From positions 18,592,814 to 18,656,813 of the forward strand of contig OU744450.1 of assembly GCA_916610825.1 (NCBI GenBank): DNA of 64,000 nt, written 5' to 3'. Both the position numbers and the translations under genes were made by a program. This document shows positions 32,110 through 44,240 of this stretch, one piece after another (within the stretch, counting starts at the first letter, position 1; the number at the start of each line of letters is the position of its first letter). This stretch comes from Haliclystus octoradiatus. Lineage: Eukaryota; Cnidaria; Staurozoa; Stauromedusae; Haliclystidae. The notes beneath the pieces are model-generated. The model was not told the DNA's origin, did no database searches, and worked only from the letters and a program-made list of their open reading frames with translations.

Positions 32110-32900
32110 TATTTATTGATTATGTTTTTCGTATTTCATGTCCTGACTCTTTCGGTTTTACCCTTGATCGTCGTAGGTCTTCACGTCATCCAGAGCACAG
32201 CGTATCGGACCTGTCATTCGTTGACGATATTGCTATCTTAACAAATAGCATGTCTGATGCACAACAAATTCTTAATGAAGTTGAACGGGTTGGTCAAACG
32301 GTAGGCTTGACAATTAACATGACTAAGGCGAAATTTATTGCTTTAGGCATAAAACAGGCACACCTTGCTACATCAAATGGTGACATGGAACGTCTAGATT
32401 CGTTCAAGTACCTATAGGTTCTGTACTTCCATCTTTTTCAGATGATTTAATCCAACGTAGAGGCCAGGCTTGGGCAGCCATTAGAGGTCTAAATAAATTC
32501 TAGGCGTCCGATGTCAACACTGACGTTAAGTTAACTTTAATTACGACTTTTCAGACACACGATAGAACCTGTTCTATTATATGCATCTGAAACTTTGTAG
32601 AGGGGCCAAGGAGTGTCTTTGTTAGATCACATCGAGAGATCGAAGACGTATTCCCCTCAACTGCTGCATGACATCCTTCACTGGCAACCGAAGGACTTTT
32701 CAACAAATTTCTTTGTCAGCTATGTCTGACCGTGATTTGTGGCGTTCTTTGTGTTGCAAATATGTAAGGCGTAAGAGGGACGGCACATTCCTATAATGCG
32801 ATTGTCTATACTACTACTATCGATTGAAGTCATAGGAATTTTTAAGCAAATTGCGAAGACTGCTATTTTTAAAAGCTTTTCAACAATGATAATTAAGATT
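32110..32900 (+). mobile_element. LINE fragment, reverse transcriptase with FVDD box
   Basis: An open stretch reads HSVSDLSFVDDIAILTNS ... LNEVERVGQTVGLTIN ... RLDSFKYL, the RT catalytic and thumb region of non-LTR elements. The catalytic box is FVDD instead of the usual (Y/F)ADD. A stop follows FKYL, and frames shift afterwards. The 3' part (32620-32790: HIERSKTY, DLWRSLCCKYVRRKRDG) matches 62150-62480. It is a dead copy of a second LINE family, different from the one at 24728. Confidence 0.8.
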
Positions 32901-34440
32901 TACTCGTGGCACTAAAAAGTTCTCAAATTACATTATAGGTAATTATACAATGTTACACTATTACATTAATTTCAAATAACAACTATTTATCCCGGCTATT
33001 TATTTGTATATTGTGCTTTGGATCAATTTGTAAAATGTTATTTGTATTACTGGTGACAGTGTGAGATTATTATGTAAATTATGTAAAAATATCTAATTAT
33101 GTCTCTGTCATTGGAGCATTGGATCTGTAATTATGTTATTTATGTAAACATGTTCCATGCTATATATAGTCCTCATTTGTCACTCAAAATAATAATCTAA
33201 CAACTCATTGATACGCCTGTGATTATGTAAATTCAGTGTAAAATTATTCAGATCTATACATCTTGGGAATATTAATTATTAAATATTGATCAAACTGAGA
33301 AAAGTGTGTATGTACTTTTTTTACTTCGTAATTACAATATTAGATACAATGACATGATTTATAAGTTAAACCGATGATAAATCGAACCTCGGTCTCCCGA
33401 ATGCGGGCACTTTAACACTGTTGAAATCATTGTTTTTCAGACTGACAAAATAGAACCTTATATATCTTATTACAATCAGGAATTCTACTTCCTGGTACAT
33501 TATTTAAAAAATGCCTTGCAAGCTCTTTCCAGCCCTCAGTCGAGCTCTACCTTCAACTCTAATTATACATGAGTTTATATCTATGCAGAGATGCATCTTA
33601 AACAAGACGATTGATGATGGCGATTTGAATGCGCTATAGTGCAGCAGATCGATCACGTCGAGTGCCAGTTAAAAAGATTAGTATCTATACACGCTATGTA
33701 TAATTGTACAACAAAACAATAGGTCTGAAATTATTAATCTTATATTCGCAATGTGTTTCGATATTAAGGCAAATAAGGCGTTATTTTAACATAAGATGGT
33801 GTCATTCCAGGATAGAAAGCACACACATACGTCCTGAAGAGTTTTTGCGTTTAGACGAACAGTCTCGGAACATTACAATTATTGTTGTGCGTGGAATACG
33901 TGTTTCCCTATGCAATACATATCATTAGACTTGCATGATGAGAGCCCAGTATTCAAGACACAAATAAGCGGGGTCATAGGGGGTCTAAAAGCCGTAAAAC
34001 CGCAAAAACTATAGAGCCAAAAACACCAAAAATTGGGGTTAAAAAGTGACAAAAACCGAGAACTGTTTTTAATCTTCTGTTGCTTGCTCTGTATACAGTA
34101 CTACACTAGCGGTCTGATAGACATGTACTTAACTTTCATGAAACATTTCTAGGTGCAACCACCGCTATTGGAAGGAATTTACAGCACCTAGGACTGAAAA
34201 ATATTGGCCTATGACATAACTGATCAACGGCGTTACTTTTTTATCCGTAAAGGTGGCTGGACGGGATAAACTTGACTTTTATGATTCAGGTATTTGAGAA
34301 GGCACTATATCCTGGATTCATCATGCATGAATGAGCTACTGCCCTGGAAAAAATATTCTTTTCATACGAATCAAGAGATTGTCATTGAAACAAGCTTGTA
34401 TATGCCATGAAAATAGTATGTATATGTAACAGGAGGCTGT
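32901..34440. other. A+T-rich gene-free stretch with a tRNA-like remnant
   Basis: No coding exon was recognised. At about 33385-33430 the minus strand reads 'ccgcattcgggagaccgaggttcga', similar to the anticodon-to-B-box part of a tRNA-derived SINE, but no A box is present. The rest is simple A+T-rich sequence. Confidence 0.3.
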
Positions 34441-34447
34441 CCTGCAA

Positions 34448-34735
34448 ACAAGTGTTGCTTATCCACGGAAGAGCTTCAGTCCTGGAGGGGAATCTGCCGG
34501 AAATAAGTATGTACCGATCTTTTTGCTTTCGGATGTAGCTATCATTGGCATCTGTTCAGTACCCTGGGGCTCAGTGAGGCGCGATGGTAGCTGTCGTACC
34601 GCATCAATACACTCTGTTGACAGGCGACGAACATCGGCACAGCGGTATGCAGTTGCTTGGTGAATATGACTCTTAATGAAGACCGATAATGAATTGTTAC
34701 TTGATTGATTCAGTTGAAAAATTTAACGAGAACGG
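34448..34735 (-). CDS. Possible orphan exon of unknown protein
   Basis: An open frame of about 85 codons on the minus strand, markedly richer in G+C than its surroundings, contains YRCADVRRLSTECIDAVRQL and ends FPADSPPGLKLFRG-stop. There is no good start codon near its 5' end, so it would be a terminal exon (an acceptor such as 'cttcattaag|AG' is possible). The plus strand also shows a short Cys-rich frame (CPANKCC) with an AG acceptor near 34431, so the coding strand is not certain. I do not recognise a family. It lies downstream of the SNAG zinc-finger gene. It could be a remnant of a mobile element. Confidence 0.25.
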
Positions 34736-35874
34736 TATCAGATGGAATTAAACCATCAATCTGCTCGTTGATCTTTGAATGGCAGTTTATCCGCAAGGAA
34801 ATGAGCGTTGGAAATGCTAGCTGTGCCTGACTAAATCAATTCAAAATTACACCTATGGAATTGGAGTTATATTAAGAATTGTGTTGAAATGTAGCAAAAT
34901 AGAAAATAAATTCAGGTCTCGCCAGAACGGCGTCATGTTCACAGTAGGATATTTCTATTTTCAATAGGATATCATATATATTAACAACGCTGTTGATATC
35001 TGTGTGTAAGATAAATGTAAAGATGACCGTTTATCTAAGATAAAGCAACTGATTAATATCATTCAGTGATAGATAGTCTTGTCTTAACGCCCCCATTAAA
35101 CGAACAACCGCAACATAATAATAGGACACTGTGGATTTCAATCGTTTTAATATTAGCCAATCAGACACCCGAGGCAACAACAAACTGAAATAACATGTAG
35201 ACAATTATATACAGATTTGTTCATGCTAATAAAATAAGAAATCAGGAATATAGGATACCAGCGAGGGATCCCAATGTCACACATAGGTCTCGCGTGTAGA
35301 TCCTCTATTTTCCATGTAATTATACATTCTCATTAATCCTGCAAAACAGCTTGTAAGATAACCTGTTTTCTCGAAATGAGCGAGTACATGATGATGATAA
35401 TTAAATATCGCTGTCGTTTTTCAAACACGCTCAATGAAACTAAAAATCCAATAGGTCTATGCATAATATAAACTATAGTATACTATTTTCAGTCATCAAT
35501 GCATGATGCAACTGCATGGAGAATTCAATTTTATATGACTATAACGAGCTAAATTCAAGATAGTTTGGAATGGCAATAACGGATAGTTACAGAACGTGGA
35601 TCATGCTTTGTAATAGTTTCTAATATGGATCTCAATCAAATCGATTCGGTATATACTATGCCAGGCTACATTATAATCAATGTCCTATGTTCAAAAGCTA
35701 AGTGAATATGTTACACTATATATATCGTTATTTATCGTACAATAAAAGGGCTTGGCAAAAGTATCTGCTCAATATTTTATGGATATATTATTTCAAACAT
35801 TAAATTGTTTTATCCATTAGGATAGAAATAAATACGTTATTATACCATGCCATGTTAGACATTCTATGTTTCAG

Positions 35875-35878
<4 letters not shown>

Positions 35879-35917
<39 letters not shown>
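35879..35917. repeat. (TA)n microsatellite
   Basis: About 19 TA dinucleotides just downstream of the SNAG zinc-finger gene's stop codon (minus strand), probably inside or near its 3' untranslated region. Confidence 0.9.
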
Positions 35918-35918
<1 letters not shown>

Positions 35919-35940
35919 TTTTTATATATGCGACATACAA

Positions 35941-36753
35941 TTAATTCCCTCTAATAGTGTTTGAACGGCTAGGTATAGCATCATCATCTTGTAAATGTCG
36001 ATGAAAATGTCTTCTTAGTTCGGTTTTTCTATAAAATTGTTGTCCACACTGTTTACAACGGAATGGTTTGACGCCTGTATGCCTTCGAACGTGACTCCAT
36101 AAATTGGATGATTGTGAGAATGTCCTGCCACAAATTTCACATTTAAATGGTTTTTCACCCGTATGACATAGTCGATGTTTCTTTAAATCATGTCGGCGTT
36201 TGAATGATTTATGACAGATATTACATGTAAATTCTTTCTCTGTGTTCATTAGTATATTATCTGTTTCTTGTTTGAAGTGATGATGTTCATGTAGTAATAT
36301 TTTGTCTTTTGCATTTTGATTATGATAATGATTCGTATCCTTTATAAGCCATGGGATATGTGTGTCTTCTGGGATTTTTCTTGGGATTGTAAAAGCAGTT
36401 GATGATGTGATCCCGGATGTGATGTTGCAGAGAATATGACAATTGTCACGGGCAGCATTCACGTCTATGAGAAAATGAGAAAAATTGTGAATTAAAATGA
36501 TAGGATACCGCAAAACTATAATCTTTGAAAACTATATACGGCTGTAAAAAGTCAATTAATTGACCATATTTGAAAGGCCAAGTGGCATACGTTTGATTAA
36601 TAAACTATGGATTCCATGCGAATAACAAACTTAGCTAAATATATTGCCTAATTAGAAGTATGGACTAAAAATATATTTTCACTTACCATCTTTTGTTAAA
36701 ATACATAAAGGTCTTGTTTTAATTTTCCTCCGTACAGCAAATGAATTTGGCAT
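35941..36753 (-). CDS. SNAG-domain transcriptional repressor with three C2H2 zinc fingers (Gfi1/Senseless-like)
   Basis: Complete two-exon gene of 196 residues: 36687-36753 and 35941-36464, intron 222 bp, donor GATG|GTAAGT, acceptor CATAG|AC, phase 1 join. Exon 1 encodes MPNSFAVRRKIKTRPL, the SNAG motif that recruits LSD1/CoREST-type corepressors in Gfi1, Snail and Scratch proteins. Residues 23-100 are a short unstructured spacer. Three C2H2 fingers follow at about 101-123, 129-151 and 157-179, joined by TGEKP- and TGVKP-type linkers. Fingers 2 and 3 (TFSQSSNL, RKTELRRH) align with Gfi1 fingers 5 and 6 (AFSQSSNL, RKVDLRRH). Gfi1 has six fingers and a longer spacer, so this is a compact relative. 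A nuclear DNA-binding repressor role is inferred from family. Orthology to Gfi1 is likely but not proven. Confidence 0.9.
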
Positions 36754-39289
36754 AATGATAATTATATCGTTGCTTCAAAAGCAATCAGAATTAAGAAATC
36801 GTTCAAAGGAAGGTATAAGAAAGTAGATGTTTGCTACACAGCCATAGGCAATCGTGCGATTGTCTCTCCTGTTTTTCCGAACTATGTCTCAATGGCTTTG
36901 TCTGAGTATGGGGTTTCTAATTCATCAAATTGATTCGTAAAGATTACATTGTTAAAATTATACTTAGTCAATGGGCAGTAGCTCCGCCTCGCCTTGTGTT
37001 ACTCTGTCGGGGGTCTCTATTCGTATGGTTTAAATGAGAACCAGTTATAACTTAATACATATTATAACCCCTTCCGATTATGAACTGCCCTTAAGTGTCC
37101 GCAATCAAAATATTACAATTTATTGCTATATTCCATTAATACGACAGATACTTTTTTAAAGAAAACTAATATTAAACAAATACATAACATACATATTATT
37201 AAAGAAACCTTATTTTGAATGCTGGAAACCGATTTGCTGATTTGGCTTGCTTCTATAGCTATGTATTATATAAAGCTTAAGAATAGAATTTGAAGATTTT
37301 GATTATTGGCCAGCATTTGCTATATATCTGAGAGTATTGTGATATTTCTTTATTATTAACTAGCCCCCTTATTACAGCCGTTGCTATGTTTCGGCTATTA
37401 TTGTACTGTGTAGATTTGTTGTCTGATTTTTACTAGCTATATATTCTGATACTTTTGTCCAGCAGTGAAGCGAAAGAGGGCGGACGCACCCATCAGATCT
37501 CAGTCACCGCAATTGTTATAAACTAATTACAGAAAAATCATCGATAGACATGTACCACTAAAACATCATAACCTATTATGTATTTGAGGTAGCAATCGTT
37601 TATTATGTTATAAAATAAATTATAGACTGCGGCATTGTTAGAATAAGGACACTAAATCTAACAGAGAAATTAACATTAGTTTGATAATATTGTTGATAAC
37701 TTGGACATCACCACTATATTAGCAGTATTTTTTATTTTTAGTATTATTATTCTGAATAGTGATAAATAAAACACACGTTCTATCTTTCTTATACTTGCCT
37801 GACGATGATTTTAGAATAATTCGAAACCGTTGCAGATTATCGTGTGTTTTATTTGTCGCTACTCAGTATAATGAAGTCAAAATTAAGTACTTATCAATTA
37901 ATAGTAATATTATTTATTGCTCAGACAAATAATGTAGAGAATCTTTCAGTACCAGTACGACTGTTTTCAATTTGATACGCCTAATAAGTCGTACCATCGA
38001 TTTTGGGTCGACCAAAAATTTAATTACCATGGTTTGATAAATTATACACCGTACTCTCAGGCGTGTCAAACCATTTTGTATAAGCTTTGCCTCTCGAAAA
38101 TTCGGCGTATAACCTATAAGGTCTAACTGTTTTAACTATACAGTTGGCATCATGTCATTGATTGCTAATTTGCTTCTGAAGAATTAATGTTATCACTGTA
38201 TTCGTTTTCTCTACAATCCGAATAAGTTTTTCTATATATTGTATCTTAACTGTATCTATATGATTGAATAAAGATAGATCAATTACAAAGATAGGATACG
38301 AACAAAGATTCCACGCAGTCATTTGGCGATCTTCAGAAACTGATCGATTACGAGATATTCAATCAGGCCTATATGTTAAGGATGCAAGGAGTACAAACAT
38401 TACGATCATGGACTAAAAGATGATCAGACTAATGGGCGATTAAGATGACAATTCTTTATTCACTATCTAACATATAGATTAGGATTCAGGAGCAGTGTAT
38501 ATATATAGTATATCACAAGTACATTTTACATCGATAAATAACAACCAAGCATCACAATCTCAACTGCCGGCAGAGAGTTATAATTAAACAATTCAACAAT
38601 TACTATAATTTCTGTGATTCAGAACATTTGGAAGAAAATAATTTAATCATATACATCATTGTATTAGTATGATAATGATCGATTTATTCAAGATTTTTTA
38701 TTATTTTCTAGAACTTTCCACGTCTCGGTTGCACCGAGGCAATATAGGATATAGGAATGCAATGGAACAATCGGATGCTTCAATTTCAAAATGTAGACGA
38801 TTGCATGATCGCCTCGCCAAGTCTCAGTTCGTCAATACAAAAGGTAACGGCATAAGTAACCAGACGCAACAACAACAGCAACCTTAATGACTGGACATAA
38901 GCTATATTCAAGTATAACAACAATATCACAATTATCATCACTGGTTTTTTCACACGGCCAATTACAATAAGTCATAATGATAATTCAATACAATATAATT
39001 GATCATAATTAATAACATCTAGTGTTCAATAGAACGGTTAGATTGTTTAATGAAGTTTATGCTACGGTCTTCACAACTATCTACTGTAATCAATCGAGAA
39101 GTATATTATTAATTAGTCATGGTATTAATATTGCACTATAGTATAATTAAATAATAGATTGTTTTGAGCTATTGAGATGCTTAATTATTCTTATAAACAT
39201 CGTGTATATCAAATGAGAAATTGTATTTCGGTCATTTTGATTTTTAGTCATAATTTAACGTGACTAGCAATAATGCTTGATGATCTTAT
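36754..39289. other. A+T-rich region upstream of the SNAG zinc-finger gene
   Basis: This is the presumed promoter and upstream regulatory region of the SNAG gene. No exon, RNA gene or clear transposon was recognised. A 72-codon open frame at 38669-38887 has a CAA-rich tail but no family resemblance and is not called. Confidence 0.45.
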
Positions 39290-40150
<861 letters not shown>

Positions 40151-40288
40151 GGTTTATTTAGGACATCTACTCAAGTGGCTCTTCGCATTACGTATAAAAT
40201 ACAAGTTCAATTATAACTCTAATTAAAAGACAAACATTAACGGTAGTAGTAATATAGTAATATAGTTCAGTTTAAATGTAGTTTAAGA

Positions 40289-40409
40289 TATTATATTATT
40301 ATTATATATTATTATATTATTATATTATTATATTATATTATTATTATATATTATTATATTATTATATTATTATATTATTATATTATTGTATTATATTATT
40401 ATATATAAT
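40289..40409. repeat. Compound (TATTA/TTA)n array
   Basis: Repeats of 'ttatattattatta' and 'tatatattattatatta', with a duplicated sub-block, lie 140 bp after the (TAA)n array. It is an A+T simple repeat without coding potential. Confidence 0.85.
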
Positions 40410-43400
40410 ACTCTGTTTTACCCAACAGTAAGCACTTTCACATTATATATGTGTATCTGAGTTTACATTCACTATAATTAATTAATTTATTTATTATAAT
40501 ATTATTATTAGCAATATCTAAAATTCTAGAGCAAACTACTATCCTGTACGACAAAAATAATTGGTTAGTAGACGTTATCGATTATGCCGGGAGTTTATAA
40601 TAAACGTAGCGATTTGATCTCTGACTCTGCGTCAAATCTATTATGGTATACGCAATAAAATGTAAGTTACAATGATGTTCATTTTTCCCACATAAAAATG
40701 TGATTAATTTTCATTACTCTCATTCTGTATTGTTAGATGACAATTTAGATTAAATACATCTACAACAAACAACAGTACCTATCGAGATACATTGTGTATT
40801 AAATTATATACGTTATTCATACTATGTCTGTACCATATCACGTGATTTTAACTACAAGATCTTGAATATTTTTGCTATTTATTTATACATTAGTTATATT
40901 TCCTTTAACAACTTATTAATATTTCTATTATTGATTCGTATATTATTATTTTTACTATTTTATCGTGCAACTGTTTTTTATCTGTACTCAATAAAAAACC
41001 ATTAGGGATGATCATTAAAATTATCTTGATTGGCTATCTATGTGTTACAATTCAATCTAATTCTTATTAAAGCTCATCAAAAGATAACAACTCTCAATGT
41101 CATTTTACACGCGCCTCATTTTCACTTCAGTTGCTTGGCATGTATGCCTCTATAATCTACATCTGTCTATAAGTTCGATTTATTGGAATATTAAAGATTT
41201 TCGAAGCTTAAACTTCGCGCTGTACAAGTGTATATACAGTACATTACTCAAAATAAGTTATGTTTACAGTACATGTCAAGTATTCCCCACTGCGTTTACT
41301 GCGCTTGATAATTATAGCCACGTGTATTAATTATAAGATTCAATTATGAGGACTGTTTTGAGACTTGTTCGATTCGATCGACTGGAATTTTTCATTTGGG
41401 TAAACTTCTGCGCTTTGACGGAGAGTTGCTCAATTTAAAATAGAACTTTTGCCTGAGTGACAGTTTAAATGTTTGAGATCGTGAAAAAAGATTTTTTTAC
41501 GAAGGAGACATAATTACCCTAAAAATATGAGAAAAACTTTAAGTAACTATAGCAATTGTAACCTTTGTATTAACTATAATAGATTTATGTATGCATTAGG
41601 AGTATAACGCGTGAAACTAAATTCTATAAGGAAGACATATAAGACTTCCATGCCACAATATATACCAACTTTGTGCAATCATAACAGCTATGGGGCAAAC
41701 TTGGTCTCTCTCACTATTGGTGCTCTTCGTTTGAGCACTGCGCAGAAATGAGGGCTTGTAGAACGAGGATAGGAAAACGAATTATACAAACATCTCATTG
41801 TGTACTACTACGTCCGTCCAATCCGGGAATAACTTGCATACGTTTGGTATACGTGGACTTTCAAATATTGAATATCAAACATTTTAAAATCGTATTTGGT
41901 GTATCTTTTTCATGATGTGTGAAACATTAATTAAGGCTTTGCTACCAAATTTCTATTCTGGCCATCAATTGGCTTCAATGATAGAACGAGATTTCTTGGT
42001 GTGTAGGAGAAAGTGCATTCTGGCAATTACGAGTACAGATTTCCAATGAGTTCTATTTCATTATCTAAAATTGGGAAGAGTTTCAAAACGAGGTTGCTGA
42101 TAAAGAACAATTTTAATTATTAATTACATCTTGATAGATGCATAGATGTTTCTGGTAATACTGATTCTGCTAGCAAGGGCCGTAACTACCTCCCTTGGAG
42201 GGTTTTGATGAGCTATCAAAGGGTTTTGCGGAAAGGTTTAAAGATATGTCACAAATGCTCTTTCAATTGAAATTGCTTAAGACCAGAAAACATATTATAA
42301 TGAAGGCCCTCTGTTTGATATACTGTGAGCACTTTAACAAGGACTGGTATAGACTTTAGGTCTACCCGCAAATGGACAGTTTGCCCACGGCCACTTATTG
42401 CGAAGTGCGTGCACTTGAGAATACATGGATAGATATGATTTAATTATTTGAGAAATCAAAATAATAAGAAGTCAAGGAAATTTTTACTTAAATTGAGAAA
42501 TTATTTTCTAGCTATATGGAAAACTTTGAATGGCTTCGAGTTTAGATGAAGTTAATTTATTTCAAGAAAATGTTTACTTGATTTAAGCACAAGTAATTTC
42601 TCCGTGCGGGTTGCCAGATGGGAAACTATGGGAAATTGAAAACTACAGTGATGTATGATGATATGCAAAGGGTATAGATATAGCTGAGTTATCCACCCGG
42701 ACCTCATTCCATCCAAACTCAGCCCTTTCTTATCAAAAGCTGTAAATGATGCATAAAGCTTTCATCGAACGTGATCACGTATAATTGATGATTTCAAACA
42801 CGATGATCTTTACATAATTAATATCCGTGTATTAGACCTCCCATTCACATCCACTATTTAATAAAATACACTGTATGTTACTATCTATTGTCACTCAGGA
42901 TAATTATATATTGAAACAGTGAATTTTCACACAATGTAAAATAGTATATTTTATGTAGATTGAATTGAACTCTGTTAATTTCTACGGCGCCATATATGTT
43001 TCAATAGGGCGCCAACATTATTGTTTCTGGCTATATAGAACTTGTTGAAATGCACGACTGAAAATGAAAATCGAAGCTTAAATCCGATAACTTTGATTAC
43101 GTCAATGCAATAATGGGAATCGCAATTCATGAACTTTCATAGAAGTGTGGACGGATAAGTTTTCTTTACAATTAATTCTGACTTTACAAGTTACTAATTG
43201 ACAAGTTGATTTGTTTGTCGATGGAATTAATTATGTACAGATAATCCTGCGTAACAGGCGAACATAATCCCAGCGTACTCTTTCCTTGAAGTAAATCCTT
43301 TAATAGATATAGTGGCCGTAGCAAACTGTAGTTGTGTGCTGCTACCACTATATCTATACTGCCACAATATTCTCTAATTTACAATTAATCTATGTTTGAG

Positions 43401-43457
43401 ATATAAATTTAAACAATCAAGTTTGGTAACAAATATAAATCTTTTTCTCTAACTCGC
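40410..43457. other. A+T-rich gene-free stretch
   Basis: Short open frames are present, but no exon with coding character, RNA gene or transposon end could be supported. At 42172-42235 a 'gggccgtaactacc' motif resembles the end of a DNA element, but no partner was found. Confidence 0.4.
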
Positions 43458-43575
43458 GGCTGAGATCACTAAAGAGCGTTTAACACCATTGCTCTCAGCG
43501 AAAATAGCCATTCCTCTACAGATGACACGTGTACGATGGTACAAGTGGTACGGGTGCCTTCGGTAGGGCGTTACT
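43458..43575 (+). mobile_element. SINE 3' domain, second copy
   Basis: This matches the last ~100 bp of the SINE at 9449-9765: 'gctgagat', 'aaagagcgttta', 'attgctctcagcgaaaa', 'agcca', then 'gtggtacgggtgccttcggt' and 'agggcg'. The tRNA-like head is absent, so the copy is 5' truncated. Confidence 0.75.
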
Positions 43576-44240
43576 GTCTCAATTCTTATAATTTTTAATT
43601 GAAATTTTGTTTTACTGGACATGAAAACAGTTGTGTTAAATATGAATTCCTGTCAGTGAAACTGTCAATTCCTATTGCTGAACATTTCTCGTTTATTTGA
43701 AGAATAATGCAAAAAATTGTTGAAATTTGTGGATTGATTTACAGCTAAGGTGAATATTTCTATGAATTATATCTACAGACGATGACAAATGGTAGAGGGA
43801 TCCGATATAGAATTTCATCTTACACTCACATCCAGTATAAGTTAAGTGAATACAATTTCTTAAATTCTTCAGAGAAGGAAATATATTTGACAAAGACATT
43901 TTATATCATTATGCAATTATACATATCACCGCTCTCCTTATCTTATGTGCTCAATCGGATTGTAAGAATCCGATTGTAAGAGCTTTCATTAAAATGTCAA
44001 TATCCCTTCCGTGCAAGCAGGCGAGAGAGTGAAAAACAGTACAAGCACACAACAAAACAAAATTCATATTTATCATCAAATCTCGACTTTTACTAAAAAT
44101 GTTGACTTTACGTCTATTTATCAAATGATTGATTTTTTTGTCGTTTAAAAAATATTCTCTAATTTACAATTAACATGTATCAATCATTTTACGGTATCTC
44201 ATTTAAATTATCTATTTTTGATATATCACCCATCATTCTT

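Noticed and set aside
33385-33430. A tRNA-like segment on the minus strand
   Set aside because: Only a B-box-like part is visible, without an A box or cloverleaf. At most it is an old SINE remnant.
38669-38887. A 72-codon frame with a glutamine tail
   Set aside because: No domain, no splice support and A+T-rich composition. The Gln run comes from a short CAA repeat.
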